Source: Myxococcota bacterium (GTDB lineage Bacteria > Myxococcota_C > UBA6777). Taken from it: a DNA stretch of 64,000 nt. This document shows, in pieces, positions 10,401 to 19,049 of the stretch (positions within the stretch are counted from its first letter, which is position 1; each line of letters opens with the position of its first letter). The DNA is taken from the NCBI GenBank assembly GCA_963169055.1, contig CAUJFU010000312.1, positions 1 to 64,000 on the forward strand, written 5' to 3'. The notes below the pieces were generated by a model. It was given only the letters and a program-made list of their open reading frames with translations, had not been told where the DNA came from and ran no database searches. The position numbers and the translations under genes were made by a program.

Positions 10401-10849
10401 TCCAGCGGCGTCCCTGCGCTTTCCGCATAATCGCAAAACTCCGCGCTGCGGATCTCTTGCGTACACATCTCTTCCAACCACCGCCCCACCACTTGCAAAA
10501 ATCCCCGACTCTTCGAGACTTCCCCCAAAAAAGGCAACAATCCTTCTATCCGAAGAGCGTCCGCCGCTTGGGACAACAGCGCGATCTGTGCTTCGCCCCC
10601 CATCCATCGAACCCCTCCACCATGCTTCTCCAAGATCGCCTCGGCCATCGTACGACTCGTCATCAAGCGCACGCCCACCAAAGACCCCATCCGCTCGCGA
10701 AAAGCTTCTTCGGCCCTCTCTCCCGCCAGCCACACCACCAACGGCCCTTTCCCACCCCCCCGACGCCACGACATGATCTCCGCGATCACCTGCGCATACG
10801 CATCTTCCACGCTACGATACACCCACCATGCCGACGCCTGCTCCACCAT
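7475..10849 (-). CDS. addB: AddB-like nuclease/inactivated-helicase subunit
   Basis: A 1124-residue partner of the helicase. The C-terminal third carries an apparently complete RecB-type nuclease core: LNGIIDRVD, then IVDYKSG, then a Q in GRSLQAALYAL. Cys residues in FGKCPYGF and near the C-terminus (C-x3-C-x5-C in CSAHCELASLC) match the positions of the AddB iron-sulphur cluster, although AddB normally has C-x2-C. No Walker A motif is evident in the N-terminal region, so helicase activity is doubtful. The start ATG at 10849 has GGGAG upstream; the frame is open further but lacks a better site. The stop overlaps the addA start. Inferred role: nuclease and scaffold of an AddAB-like complex. 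Confidence 0.8.
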   Translation of the reverse strand: MVEQASAWWVYRSVEDAYAQVIAEIMSWRRGGGKGPLVVWLAGERAEEAFRERMGSLVGVRLMTSRTMAEAILEKHGGGVRWMGGEAQIALLSQAADALRIEGLLPFLGEVSKSRGFLQVVGRWLEEMCTQEIRSAEFCDYAESAGTPLERDLAHLYLRYEEMQRSRGVRDEVQLWGAARDALRQGGGCEGWQIWRIETQGRNPLESGWLAALVESGACVRLFLPWDERRVEDSAVLDGFREGYGALVGAGALAQKLEKAGVVVSQSAEDRWKIADMILSGPMLGREMPVQGRQEVALLEASSRESEMRWVMRDIKQRLLGGEKASDIVVVSASSEMYRKSAEAIAAEYGVPLSLPLRLGEQPLILFLQKLLRIAGVYPWLETMQVLRSPYLFGACALSVEDVECLDRLTRERPVIGGRAQWEAALQKEQSVFGEEEEDEIFKDRKLLDKLTKEEVDTLRERLMTLFEWLTPPEKATWQAYRLWVERVFFGISAASTRMRGGEAEKTEEKTEQSGSLRLWDHLRAEQGSGEGMRLLRVHRSGEEMRLLQVARSQLYEMEAVDALLTNRSAHASEIEVEDVIAWGVFRERWEEMLGGRRLDEGYRAGTVCVGPLEWLRERSWERVYVLGMVEGEFPRALEPDVLYAPQERVNHPLPLRKPRLRSEDGSLWWQCLQQARKAVLLSRPCLDEKGVPLEPSPYWEDLVRCCPAGLVRHRSQEQVMLSPLQAASVGELLVSLAMQDAQEVPAALAPRWHAVQQAYAVMDARLGEEPPGIFEGILKAPDILEDLARAYNESHRWSVSRLNRFGKCPYGFFANYLLRLEPYPDPEEGMDVKQWGILLHWILEKIFQWMSEESIVPNLETEPMILEKLEGLCDQAFSLAQVGLHFRPSFLWRYEQAEIRRILGRLLRHECQENAKEGYLPLFQELKFGMTGAALGAFSYESREGVRFQLNGIIDRVDRHPDGHLRIVDYKSGSTMFSLADIAQGRSLQAALYALVVNALLGEWEGYRSHFAEAPEVMRSYYLHLPTRKKSGHLDRIDKRRSKKTEAVLAVAGERAASFVQKIRSGLFPSAPSAASQGEGACSAHCELASLCRVTRQSVAKAQKMRFFAIAMPEAEFEVSDGE

Positions 10850-11127
10850 CACGATCTCCCACGTCTCTGTCCGCTTGACACGACTCGACTTCGATACGAC
10901 CGCCCCAACGCTCTCTGCGCTGCCATGCGGTCCTTCTGACGATCTTTTTCGCGCCTCTCTTATACCCCAACCGCTCCGCATACCACAAGCACAGTCGGCT
11001 GGATGCCCCACACAACGCACCGACACTTGCCACACCATACCAAACGCGCTACCGTCCGAACTTCGCGACACTTTCTCGATAGAAGTGCCGCTGTTAGCCC
11101 TATCTACGGCATCTTTCGAGCCACCCG

Positions 11128-11880
11128 ATGTTATTGCTTTATCTTGACCAAAATTACGCCTCGCGCATCGCCAAACACCTTCTCGGCCAAGTCGGACACC
11201 AACCCTTCGATCAGCTTTATGAACGCTTGTTGGCTCTCGACACGCTGATCTGCCCTGTCAGCCCTTTTCATATCCTTGAGTTGCGCGGTGGTTATCTTTG
11301 CCCTCCTTTCCAATCCTTTTTCCCAACACTACAGCGCGGGTATTGGGTTCGGCCTTGGCAGGAGATCTTGCAACGCCAGCGGATATCTCGCGTTGTCCAA
11401 CGAGAAGACTTCCTGACCACCGAAGGTTCGTGGGATCAAGCCGCCGATCTCCAACCCCTCGCGTGGATCGAAGACTACCCCCTCGAAGGCCACCTCAACA
11501 AACGCATCCGCCAAGCACGCACCGCCCTTTGCGAACGCCTCGATCTTCCTCCCGAAGATGGCACCCTACCTTTTCTCGATATCCTTGCCCGAATCATGGC
11601 TTTCCGCTCGCTCAACCATGAACGCGATCCCCGTAGCTCCGACCTCGCCGATATGCTGATCGCCGCCACCACCACGCCTTACGTCGATATCCTCGCCACT
11701 GACCGCTTTGTGCGCGAAACCCTTGATCGCACAGGCTGCGGCCAACACGTCTACTCAGGCCGTTATCCCGATGTCTACCGACTCTTGCGCGATCTCGACC
11801 GACGCTTTCCTTCGGCCTCCCCCCCCGCAGAGGCTACAAACCCCGCGCCACCCGATCAAACAAAAAACGCATCGTCTTGA
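11128..11880 (+). CDS. PIN-like domain protein
   Basis: A 250-residue protein starting MLLLYLDQNYASR. The early Asp in YLDQN, an acidic SSDLADMLIAA helix and the late TPYVDILATDRF segment have the order and spacing of PIN-like nuclease acidic residues. Hydrophobic strand-helix alternation is consistent with a PIN-type fold. The C-terminal 25 residues are Pro/Ala-rich and probably disordered. There is no clear ribosome binding site before the ATG. Its last 47 bp overlap the 3' end of the convergent hydrolase gene. No antitoxin-like ORF is next to it, so a toxin-antitoxin role is not supported. The family call is tentative. Confidence 0.55.
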   Translation: MLLLYLDQNYASRIAKHLLGQVGHQPFDQLYERLLALDTLICPVSPFHILELRGGYLCPPFQSFFPTLQRGYWVRPWQEILQRQRISRVVQREDFLTTEGSWDQAADLQPLAWIEDYPLEGHLNKRIRQARTALCERLDLPPEDGTLPFLDILARIMAFRSLNHERDPRSSDLADMLIAATTTPYVDILATDRFVRETLDRTGCGQHVYSGRYPDVYRLLRDLDRRFPSASPPAEATNPAPPDQTKNASS

Positions 11881-13171
11881 ATTCGGTATACACACCGTGC
11901 CCAAAGATCGTCTGCAAAGCATTGGGAAAAAACAAAGATGAACTGGCATCGCCATAATCCACCAAAAGATGCTGACCTCGCTCATGCAGTCGCGTCCGAT
12001 GTCTTAACAGCTCGCGCAAACACACAGGATCGGCCCCCGCACCCAAAACCTCGGAAAGCTGGCGATTCAGCCGCACAGACATCGGTGTATTGGCCAACAG
12101 ATCCGCCCCCGCGATCCCCAACTGTTGGACATAATCCCCCTCCCGTGTATGCCAAAGCCCCGACCAATATCCTCCGAGCGCTCGGGCTTCCTTGGTTCGT
12201 GCATCCTCTGTCGGGCGATGGTTGATCAGATGCAACAGCCGATCATCCGTGCGCAACAACCAACGATAACGCACTGGTGTCCCCAACGTCACAAGATCCA
12301 ACGACCCTGCACGCAGCACCTCCAAGGCTTTTTCCAAACGCGCCCGCTCCCGCACGGCCTCTTTCCCCCACCACTCCGACAAGATATTCCAAAACAACAC
12401 CGACTCTGGCGAAGCATTCCGTAGATGCGTCAACAACGCAAAAACCTGCCCTGCGTGGCTATGCCCAACCAACAACAATCGCTCCCCCTTTTTCAACGGC
12501 GATCCCCTTTGATCCTCCGCCATCTGCAACAAAAAGCGCCACACCGCCAACAAACGCCCCAGATGATGATTCTCCGAAGACCACAAAAACCGCTTCGTCG
12601 GGAGCTTCCCACCAAACGCCTCTTCGAGCAGCCTCGCATAACCTTCTGTGAAATTTCCATGATCTTGTGCAACGCTGTCGTGCATCCGCTTAATCCTCCG
12701 CTGCATCCGATGCAACCACCACGACAACTTTGGAAAGACCGAATCCAACAACCGAACCACACCCAAACCATCCGCCCCCACAAACGTCCCATGCACAAGA
12801 TAAATCCGTCGCACACCCCGTCTTTGCAAGCGCTCCCCCGTCTTCTTCATCGACGTCCGCCACGCCAACGTTTGCCCTCGATAATTCGGCCACAACGGAA
12901 GATAAGCAAAAGGCTCCTCGTACCGAACGGCCTGCCACGCACCACGCGCAACACCCGCTTCATACGACTGCAAGCCCGACGCAGACTTCGGACACGCCGC
13001 CATCCCAACACTTCCCCACCACCACACCACACACCACACCCCCACCGCCACCTCTCTCGATCCCACCGAAGCCGCGATCCACTCACCAACACCTCGACAC
13101 CACCCCACGACACCCACCTTTCCGCGCACGACGCGCCACTTCAAAGCTCCTACAACGAAGCACTCCACCAT
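11834..13171 (-). CDS. Alpha/beta-hydrolase-fold protein, possibly a lipoprotein
   Basis: A 445-residue protein with the oxyanion-type motif LVHGTFVG (about residues 125-132) and nucleophile elbow GHSHAG (236-241, Ser238), both features of lipase/esterase-type alpha/beta hydrolases. A His in the C-terminal LFFPNALQTIFGHGVYTEF segment could complete the triad. The ATG at 13171 follows an AGAGGCGG box. Near residues 40-60 a hydrophobic Trp/Val-rich stretch ends in GMAAC, which could be a membrane anchor or lipobox behind an unusually long N-terminal region. The 3' end overlaps the convergent PIN-like gene by 47 bp. The substrate is unknown. Confidence 0.7.
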   Translation of the reverse strand: MVECFVVGALKWRVVRGKVGVVGWCRGVGEWIAASVGSREVAVGVWCVVWWWGSVGMAACPKSASGLQSYEAGVARGAWQAVRYEEPFAYLPLWPNYRGQTLAWRTSMKKTGERLQRRGVRRIYLVHGTFVGADGLGVVRLLDSVFPKLSWWLHRMQRRIKRMHDSVAQDHGNFTEGYARLLEEAFGGKLPTKRFLWSSENHHLGRLLAVWRFLLQMAEDQRGSPLKKGERLLLVGHSHAGQVFALLTHLRNASPESVLFWNILSEWWGKEAVRERARLEKALEVLRAGSLDLVTLGTPVRYRWLLRTDDRLLHLINHRPTEDARTKEARALGGYWSGLWHTREGDYVQQLGIAGADLLANTPMSVRLNRQLSEVLGAGADPVCLRELLRHRTRLHERGQHLLVDYGDASSSLFFPNALQTIFGHGVYTEFKTMRFLFDRVARGL

Positions 13172-13499
13172 CCGCCTCTATAACACAAGAAGTCACGCGG
13201 TTGGATGGTTTTTGTAGGGCGCTTCCCCACAATCCGCCATAAAGCATCGCCCCTTACGCACCAACCCAAGCAAAACAAGTTGATCTGAATGCGAAAACAG
13301 GCTACACAACAAAGCGATCTGCGTACGGGTGCTCTCCTTGACCTCACCCCTGCCCCTCTCCACGCTTACGCTCACTCCGTTCGCAGCCTAGAGAGGGGAA
13401 AAGGCAAAGACTGAATGTCGGGGTTTTTCGGCTTTTTTCCCCCTCGCCATTCGTCTTGTTCTCTCCTGCACCCTTTCCCTTGTGAAGAGGCTGAAAAAG
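13172..13499. other. Intergenic region with a long-arm inverted repeat
   Basis: A 328-bp gap between divergent genes. CCCCTCTC (13354-13361) and GAGAGGGG (13392-13399) are complementary and could form a stem around a 30-nt loop. AAGAGG upstream of 13500 is the likely ribosome binding site of the next gene. No other gene was seen. Confidence 0.4.
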
Positions 13500-14420
13500 A
13501 TGAGCAACGAAAAGAATTCACCACCCTCCCTCCACACAACGCCACCTTCTCCCACCCCGACGGCACCTTCCACCACCACCGCCCCACCATCTGAAAAAAC
13601 CACCCAACGCCCGCTCAGCCAGAGAGAAGTCTTTGGCACCCTCAGCATGGACGCCTTGGTCTTGGATCGACCCTTCCCTTCCTCGCCTCGCCGCCCTTTG
13701 CCGCGCTATAGTTCGCCCTCTCTTGACGCCGCTCCTGCATCCACCACACCCTTTTCGCCTTCTCTTGAAAACGCAGATTCGCCCATGGTATCGACTTCTC
13801 CGTCGCTCGAAAATGCAGACTCACCGACAGCATGGATATCTGCATCGCTCGACCACACAGGCTCACCGATGATATCGACCTCTCCGTCGCTCGATGGAAC
13901 TCCTGCGATCCATGCAGTACACTCACCGTCCCTTGACGATGCTCCTGCTTTGTACGCCTCTCCATCCCTCGACTCCGCCGATGCACTCGCTCTTTCTGCG
14001 CCCCCCTCTTCTTCCGCCAAGTCGCTCAGCCAACGCGAAGTCTTCGGAACCCTCAGCATGGACGCCATCCAACTCGATCGCCCCTTCCCTCCGCCTTCTC
14101 CAAGGCGCTCCCCTCCCAAACGCCAAGCCCCCACCCCTCAACAACTCCACGATGCTCTGCTCTCGTCCCCAACCTCCGCCCCAAAAAACGATGCAGACGA
14201 CACCGACGAACGCCCCTTTGCCTACAACACCACAACCTCTCAAACCTCCCTTCCTGCCGCAGATTCCAACACATCTGACTCAGCCTCCGATACATCCGCC
14301 CTCGACGATCCTTCTACCTCCCTCCCTCCCCAAACTCGCTCATGGCCGATCCTTCTTGGGCTAGGCGCGATCTTGGTTTTTCTGCTCGCCTTCTTTTTGC
14401 TGCGCGGCAGGCTCTTTTAA
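13500..14420 (+). CDS. Ser/Pro-rich tail-anchored protein with a duplicated SQREVFGTLSMDA motif
   Basis: A 306-residue protein of unknown function. Residues 1-280 are Ser/Pro/Ala/Thr-rich and look disordered. The C-terminus is a single hydrophobic helix (PILLGLGAILVFLLAFFLL) followed by RGRLF, so the protein is probably tail-anchored with its bulk in the cytoplasm. Two nearly identical blocks, LSQREVFGTLSMDA followed by LDRPFP and PRR, occur at about residues 39-65 and 180-207. Between them are several copies of a loose S-P-S-L-(E/D) repeat. Conservation of the block inside otherwise variable sequence suggests a binding motif or a kinase target. A GTG at 13482 is an alternative start. I know no family for it. 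Confidence 0.6.
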   Translation: MSNEKNSPPSLHTTPPSPTPTAPSTTTAPPSEKTTQRPLSQREVFGTLSMDALVLDRPFPSSPRRPLPRYSSPSLDAAPASTTPFSPSLENADSPMVSTSPSLENADSPTAWISASLDHTGSPMISTSPSLDGTPAIHAVHSPSLDDAPALYASPSLDSADALALSAPPSSSAKSLSQREVFGTLSMDAIQLDRPFPPPSPRRSPPKRQAPTPQQLHDALLSSPTSAPKNDADDTDERPFAYNTTTSQTSLPAADSNTSDSASDTSALDDPSTSLPPQTRSWPILLGLGAILVFLLAFFLLRGRLF

Positions 14421-14846
14421 CCACGCCCTCCCCAAACCACACAACACCACCGCAAGGGACGCGCAGTCTGTTGGGCGCCCTTTCCCCCTCCCCTCGTTCG
14501 CCGAGAACAGCCTCTCTCTTTGTCACACAAGCATCTCAAGTTATGACAAAAATGTCACACTTATGTCGTGTTTCAGTTTCACAAAAAAATCTTTTACAAA
14601 TCAATATCATACATGATAAGCGAACGCATTTTCGATGAAAACGTGTCGGTTGTGTGGTCGTTTGAGGGAAAAACATGCTATATCTTTAAATATTTGTTTT
14701 TATTATACTTATCAAAACATCGTCCATGGAACGCCCCTTGCTGTGTTGCAAAAAAAACTTTCTGTTGCAAAAAAAGTACATTCGCTGTACAAGAGTGTGC
14801 AGAGACAGAAAGGTGCGCAGATCGCAGATCGATCAGGGAGTGTTCC
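14421..14846. promoter_or_regulatory. AT-rich regulatory region upstream of the TPR-like gene
   Basis: A 426-bp gap whose 14530-14770 part is far richer in A and T than its surroundings. It contains the inverted repeats TGACA-AAAA-TGTCA and TATCAT-AC-ATGATA, and a short duplication of a TGTTGCAAAAAAA motif. Several -10-like elements occur (TATACT, GATAAG), so I do not pick a single promoter. GGGAG lies 7 bp before the ATG at 14847. Confidence 0.4.
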
Positions 14847-15638
14847 ATGAAGAAGATGATGAGTTTGTTGACGATGGTGACGTGCTTTGGAGCCTCACAA
14901 GCCAAGGCACAGCCGCCCCAAAACCACCACAACCCACGGCTCTCCAAAGCAGCATGGGTGGCGATGTTGGACAAAGGGGAACAACTCGCTAACGCGGTGA
15001 ATTCTCGCCAACGACTGCAAGGCACACAACTGTTGCTTCGCTCACAAAAACTCGCGCCATCCGAATTCAAAACGCTGGTGGCTGCAAGCCGCGCAAGCAT
15101 GTTGCGAGGGTTTGCCTCCTCCAAGCCCGAAGAGATGGTGCGTTGGGGAAAGCGCGGATGGGCGTATGGACGCGAGATCGTCCGACGTTGGCCAGAACGC
15201 GCAGAAGGTTACTACTGGTCAGCGATCCACCTTGGCTTGATATCCAAAGGTAGCGCCCCAACCACCGTGCTTTTCAACGGCTATCACACTCAAATGGAGA
15301 AGATGGCCCAGATCGGCATCCAAAAATCGCCTGATTCTTATCTAGGCATCGGACAACGTATCCTCGGACGATACTACTTCCGCCTTCCTTGGCCGATGCG
15401 CGACATCAACAAATCATTGCGCTATCTTCGCGTCGCCTACCGACTCGCCCCCAACGATGCACTCGCGGTGTTCTATTACGCCGAAACACTCTGGGAACTT
15501 GGCCAGAAAGACACCGCCAAAGCTCTCTATCGTCGCTGTGCAAAGATCCCTTCCAACCGCCCCCTTGCCCACCCTGTCCAACTGCCGATGCGTGATGCCG
15601 TCCAACGCTGCCGCAAAAAACTTCACGATCTGCACTAA
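14847..15638 (+). CDS. Exported TPR-like protein
   Basis: A 263-residue protein with an N-terminal signal peptide (MKKMMSLLTMVTCFGASQAKA, likely cut after AKA). The mature part is helical. It carries TPR-like segments such as WGKRGWAYGREIVRRWPERA, SLRYLRVAYRLAPNDALAVFYYAETLW and KALYRRCAKIP, resembling the TRAP transporter TatT/T-component type of TPR protein. The start is fixed by GGGAG and the signal peptide; the long upstream in-frame extension crosses AT-rich non-coding DNA. It is convergent with argH, 51 bp away. A scaffold or periplasmic binding role is inferred. Confidence 0.65.
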   Translation: MKKMMSLLTMVTCFGASQAKAQPPQNHHNPRLSKAAWVAMLDKGEQLANAVNSRQRLQGTQLLLRSQKLAPSEFKTLVAASRASMLRGFASSKPEEMVRWGKRGWAYGREIVRRWPERAEGYYWSAIHLGLISKGSAPTTVLFNGYHTQMEKMAQIGIQKSPDSYLGIGQRILGRYYFRLPWPMRDINKSLRYLRVAYRLAPNDALAVFYYAETLWELGQKDTAKALYRRCAKIPSNRPLAHPVQLPMRDAVQRCRKKLHDLH

Positions 15639-15689
15639 AGACCGATACACCGCACGTTCCAGCACCGCCTCAAAGGCTCAGAAGGTAGA

Positions 15690-17075
15690 TCAGGAAAGGC
15701 GCACCCGCGCCCGCTGAATCGATTCTCTCACACGATGCGGGGCCGTCCCACCGGGAACATCCTTTCCTGCCAACGTCGCATCAAGCGACACCGCAACAAA
15801 GATATCTTCCTCAAACAACGCAGAGTACGAACGAAACGCCTCCAAAGACATCTCGCCGATCTCTTTGCCTTGTTGAAGTCCCAAAACGACGATCTGTCCG
15901 ACCACTTCATGCGCTTTGCGAAAAGGCATCCCCTTCCGTACAAGATAATCCGCTACTTCGGTGGCATTTAGATATCCCCGTGACGCCGCAGCAAGCATCT
16001 TTTCACGCCGCACCTTGAGCCCACGGATCACGATCTCCATCACCGCCAACGACTCGATCACCGTATCAACCGTGTCAAACAATGGCTCTTTGTCTTCTTG
16101 AAGATCCTTGTTGTAGCACAGCGGCAGCCCCTTTGTGACCGTCAATAACGCCATCTGATGCCCCACCACACGACCCGTTTTTCCGCGAATTAACTCCAAG
16201 GCATCAGGGTTTTTCTTTTGTGGCATCAGCGAAGAACCTGTCGACACCTTATCGCTCATCTCCACAAATCCGAACTCGTTGGACGTGTACAAGATCAGAT
16301 CTTCGCTCAATCGGCTGAGATGGATCATCACCAAAGAAGCCGCAGCAAGGGTCTCGATCACAAAGTCCCGATCGCTCACCGCGTCCATACTGTTATACGT
16401 GATCTCCTCGAACCCAAGGGCTTTCGCCAACGCCTCTCGATCAATCGCATGGTTGTTTCCTGCCAAAGCCCCCGAACCAAGGGGCAGACGGTTCGTGCGG
16501 CGTCGTGCGTCTTGAAAACGCTCCAGATCCCGCGCAAACATCTCGACGTACGCCATCAAGAAATGCCCAAATAACACAGGCTGCGCCTTCTGTAAGTGCG
16601 TATAACCCGGCATCGGCGTATCGACATTCGCTTCAGCCACATCCAATAAAGCCCGTTGCAGCGACACAAGCTGCGCATCGATCGCGTCGATCGCTTCGCG
16701 CACAAACAACCGTACATCCGTAGCGACCTGATCATTGCGCGAACGCCCTGTGTGTAGCTTGTGCGCAACACTCCCGATCTGCTTGAACAGTTCGCTTTCT
16801 ACGAAGCTATGGACATCTTCGGCCCCTGCCGCCACCCCCGCTGCCAACCACGCAGAATCCGACGCCCCACGCTCCAACAGCGTTCGTAATCCCTCTTGGA
16901 TCTGACGTAGTTCTTGCTGCTCCAAGATCCCCGCTCCAGCGATCGCCTCGGCATAAGCGAGGCTTCCACGCACATCCACCGAAAACAATCGCTGATCAAA
17001 CGAGAATGATTCGTTGTACCGCGCAAAACGAGCATCCGCTTCTTCTTGAAAACGACCGCCCCACAGCTTCGACAT
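15690..17075 (-). CDS. argH: Argininosuccinate lyase
   Basis: A 461-residue enzyme of the fumarase/aspartase superfamily that cleaves argininosuccinate to arginine and fumarate. It begins MSKLWGGRF, has TGRSRNDQVATD and the family signature GSSLMPQKKNPD, with the usual length. The start ATG at 17075 is preceded by GGGAGG. No other arginine gene adjoins it; it is divergent from gcvT with its own promoter. Confidence 0.97.
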   Translation of the reverse strand: MSKLWGGRFQEEADARFARYNESFSFDQRLFSVDVRGSLAYAEAIAGAGILEQQELRQIQEGLRTLLERGASDSAWLAAGVAAGAEDVHSFVESELFKQIGSVAHKLHTGRSRNDQVATDVRLFVREAIDAIDAQLVSLQRALLDVAEANVDTPMPGYTHLQKAQPVLFGHFLMAYVEMFARDLERFQDARRRTNRLPLGSGALAGNNHAIDREALAKALGFEEITYNSMDAVSDRDFVIETLAAASLVMIHLSRLSEDLILYTSNEFGFVEMSDKVSTGSSLMPQKKNPDALELIRGKTGRVVGHQMALLTVTKGLPLCYNKDLQEDKEPLFDTVDTVIESLAVMEIVIRGLKVRREKMLAAASRGYLNATEVADYLVRKGMPFRKAHEVVGQIVVLGLQQGKEIGEMSLEAFRSYSALFEEDIFVAVSLDATLAGKDVPGGTAPHRVRESIQRARVRLS

Positions 17076-17159
17076 GATCAACACCTCCCACACAGACACT
17101 CCACACCACAAACCGCTCTCGCAATCCGTTGACATCGGATCTCACGACACAAGCATTGC

Positions 17160-17188
17160 GGTATAAACAACGAGATCCACAAGGTCAA
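17160..17188 (-). promoter_or_regulatory. Sigma-70-type promoter of argH
   Basis: On the minus strand, TTGACC (17188-17183), a 17-bp spacer and TATACC (17165-17160) lie about 85 bp before the argH start. Confidence 0.55.
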
Positions 17189-17334
17189 GGGTTCTCTGCT
17201 TCGATGATTTCGTGTGGCTTGTTGCACCATCACACACATCGGCGCGCCCAACACAGCCAAATTTCTGCATGGTGCTCAACAGCATGGTCGAAAGCCCTGA
17301 TGGATGCGCTCTTTTCGCCGTTTGCGCGAAAGTG

Positions 17335-17363
17335 TTGACAGCCCGCAAAGAAGGGAGTAGCCT
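17335..17363 (+). promoter_or_regulatory. Putative sigma-70 promoter of gcvT-gcvH
   Basis: TTGACA (17335-17340), a 17-bp spacer and TAGCCT (17358-17363) lie about 40 bp before gcvT. The -35 is perfect and the -10 weak. I looked for glycine-riboswitch conserved sequence in the leader and saw none. Confidence 0.4.
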
Positions 17364-17404
17364 CCCCCGCAAAAATCAAGCGACCCAAACAAGGAGCATT
17401 CGCA

Positions 17405-18535
17405 ATGTCCGAACAACAGGCCCGCCGCACTCCCCTCTACGAAAAACACAAAGCCCATCACGCCCGCATCGTCGACTTTGCAGGTTGGGAGATGCCGATC
17501 CAATACGAAGGGATCGTTGCTGAACACAACAAAGTTCGCCAACATGCCGGACTCTTCGATGTTTCCCACATGGGCCGCGTCGAACTCTTCGGAAAAGGCG
17601 CTCTGACCGCGATCCAACATTGGATCACCAACGATGCAGCCCGCCTGTCCGATGGACAATCGCTTTACACACCGATCTGCTACCCCAGCGGCGGCATCGT
17701 AGACGATTGTCTCGTCTATCGCCTCCAAGAAGCCCACTACATCATCGTGATCAACGCCTCAAACCGCGACAAAGACTTTGCTTGGTTCCAAGAAAACATC
17801 CCCGCCGAAGCCAAAGCCGACCTCGTGATGAAAACGCCCGAAGATGGCGACAAATGGGCGCTGATCGCGATCCAAGGCCCACAAGCCCGTTCGATGCTCA
17901 ACGCCCTCGCCACCACCGACCTCACGCCGCTCAAGCACAACCAACTCACCACCACCACCCTCGCGGGTATCGCCGAATGTATGGCCGCTTGTACGGGATA
18001 CACAGGCGAAGATGGTTTCGAGATCTTCGTCCCCACCCAAAAAGCCACCGCTCTCTGGGACGCGCTGATCGACAAAGGAGCCGCACCCATCGGCCTTGGC
18101 GCACGCGACACGTTGCGCATGGAGATGCGTTATCCCCTCTACGGCAACGATATCGATCAAACCACCAACCCGATCGAGGCCGGACTGAGCTGGACCGTCA
18201 AGCCCGAAAAAGGCCCCTTCCTCGGACGCGATGCCATCCTTGAACAGATCCAAAACAAACCTTCCCGCCGCCTCGTTGGCATCCAACTCACCGATCGCGG
18301 TGTCCCCCGACACGGCTACAAGATCTTCGATGCAGACGGGCAAAACGAGATCGGCATCCTCACTTCTGGCGGCTTTTCCCCCAGCCTCCAACAATCTATC
18401 GGGATCGGCTATGTCCCCGCCCTTCCCCAGTACACCAAACCCGGAAGCTCCCTCACCATCGATATCCGCAACAAAAAACTCGCGGCCCAAGTCGTCAAAA
18501 CCCCCTTCTATACCAAACCCAACGAGATCGCCTAA
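17405..18535 (+). CDS. gcvT: Glycine cleavage system T protein (aminomethyltransferase)
   Basis: A 376-residue folate-dependent aminomethyltransferase that releases ammonia from the aminomethyl group on lipoyl-GcvH and passes the methylene to tetrahydrofolate. Family segments seen are the N-terminal TPLYEKHKAHHARIVDFAGW, FDVSHMGRVE, YTGEDGFEIFVP and LRMEMRYPLYGNDI. The start ATG follows AAGGAGC. gcvH lies 136 bp downstream on the same strand; gcvP and lpd are not in the window. Confidence 0.96.
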   Translation: MSEQQARRTPLYEKHKAHHARIVDFAGWEMPIQYEGIVAEHNKVRQHAGLFDVSHMGRVELFGKGALTAIQHWITNDAARLSDGQSLYTPICYPSGGIVDDCLVYRLQEAHYIIVINASNRDKDFAWFQENIPAEAKADLVMKTPEDGDKWALIAIQGPQARSMLNALATTDLTPLKHNQLTTTTLAGIAECMAACTGYTGEDGFEIFVPTQKATALWDALIDKGAAPIGLGARDTLRMEMRYPLYGNDIDQTTNPIEAGLSWTVKPEKGPFLGRDAILEQIQNKPSRRLVGIQLTDRGVPRHGYKIFDADGQNEIGILTSGGFSPSLQQSIGIGYVPALPQYTKPGSSLTIDIRNKKLAAQVVKTPFYTKPNEIA

Positions 18536-18555
18536 ACAAAACCACTCAACAAAAC

Positions 18556-18603
18556 CGCCGAAGCGACACCACACCAACTCCATCGCCGAAGCGACACCAC
18601 ACC
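18556..18603. repeat. 20-bp direct repeat between gcvT and gcvH
   Basis: The 20-mer CGCCGAAGCGACACCACACC occurs at 18556-18575 and again at 18584-18603, apparently a small local duplication. Confidence 0.8.
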
Positions 18604-18671
18604 CATGCAACCCTTGACACAAGAACCCCCCCCACAAGAAGGGGTCGATTCGCACACGAGGAGTCTAATCC

Positions 18672-19049
18672 ATGAAATTTCCAAGAAACCTCCGTTATAC
18701 CGAAGACCACGAATGGATCAACCCCGAAACAGGCTTGATGGGGATCACGGATCACGCACAAGATCAGCTTGGTGATGTCGTATACCTCGACTTCTCCGCG
18801 AAATCCAATCAATCCATCGCCCACAAAGATGTCCTCGGAACCATCGAGTCGGTCAAAACTGTCTCGGATATCTATTCGCCGATCAGCGGCAAGATCCTCG
18901 ATATCAACGAAGCACTCGCCAAATCCCCCGAGCTCGTCAACACCGACCCCTACGGCGCGGGCTGGCTGTATCGCGTCGAGATCGCTGATCACTCCGAACT
19001 AGACGGCCTCATGGACGCCGACGCCTACATCAAACACACAGGCCATTGA
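18672..19049 (+). CDS. gcvH: Glycine cleavage system H protein
   Basis: A 125-residue lipoyl carrier that shuttles the aminomethyl group between the P, T and L proteins. The lipoylation site is Lys62 in ESVKTVSDIYSPISG. The N-terminal NLRYTEDHEWI and C-terminal GWLYRVEI are typical. The start is preceded by GAGGAG. It follows gcvT in the same orientation and probably shares its transcript. Confidence 0.96.
   Translation: MKFPRNLRYTEDHEWINPETGLMGITDHAQDQLGDVVYLDFSAKSNQSIAHKDVLGTIESVKTVSDIYSPISGKILDINEALAKSPELVNTDPYGAGWLYRVEIADHSELDGLMDADAYIKHTGH

Noticed and set aside
11128-11880. Toxin-antitoxin system around the PIN-like protein
   Set aside because: No small antitoxin-like ORF with ribosome site adjoins it, and at 250 residues it is longer than usual VapC toxins.
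17260-17404. Glycine riboswitch upstream of gcvT
   Set aside because: The conserved glycine-aptamer sequences were not found, and the promoter lies only ~40 bp before the start codon, leaving no room for an aptamer.
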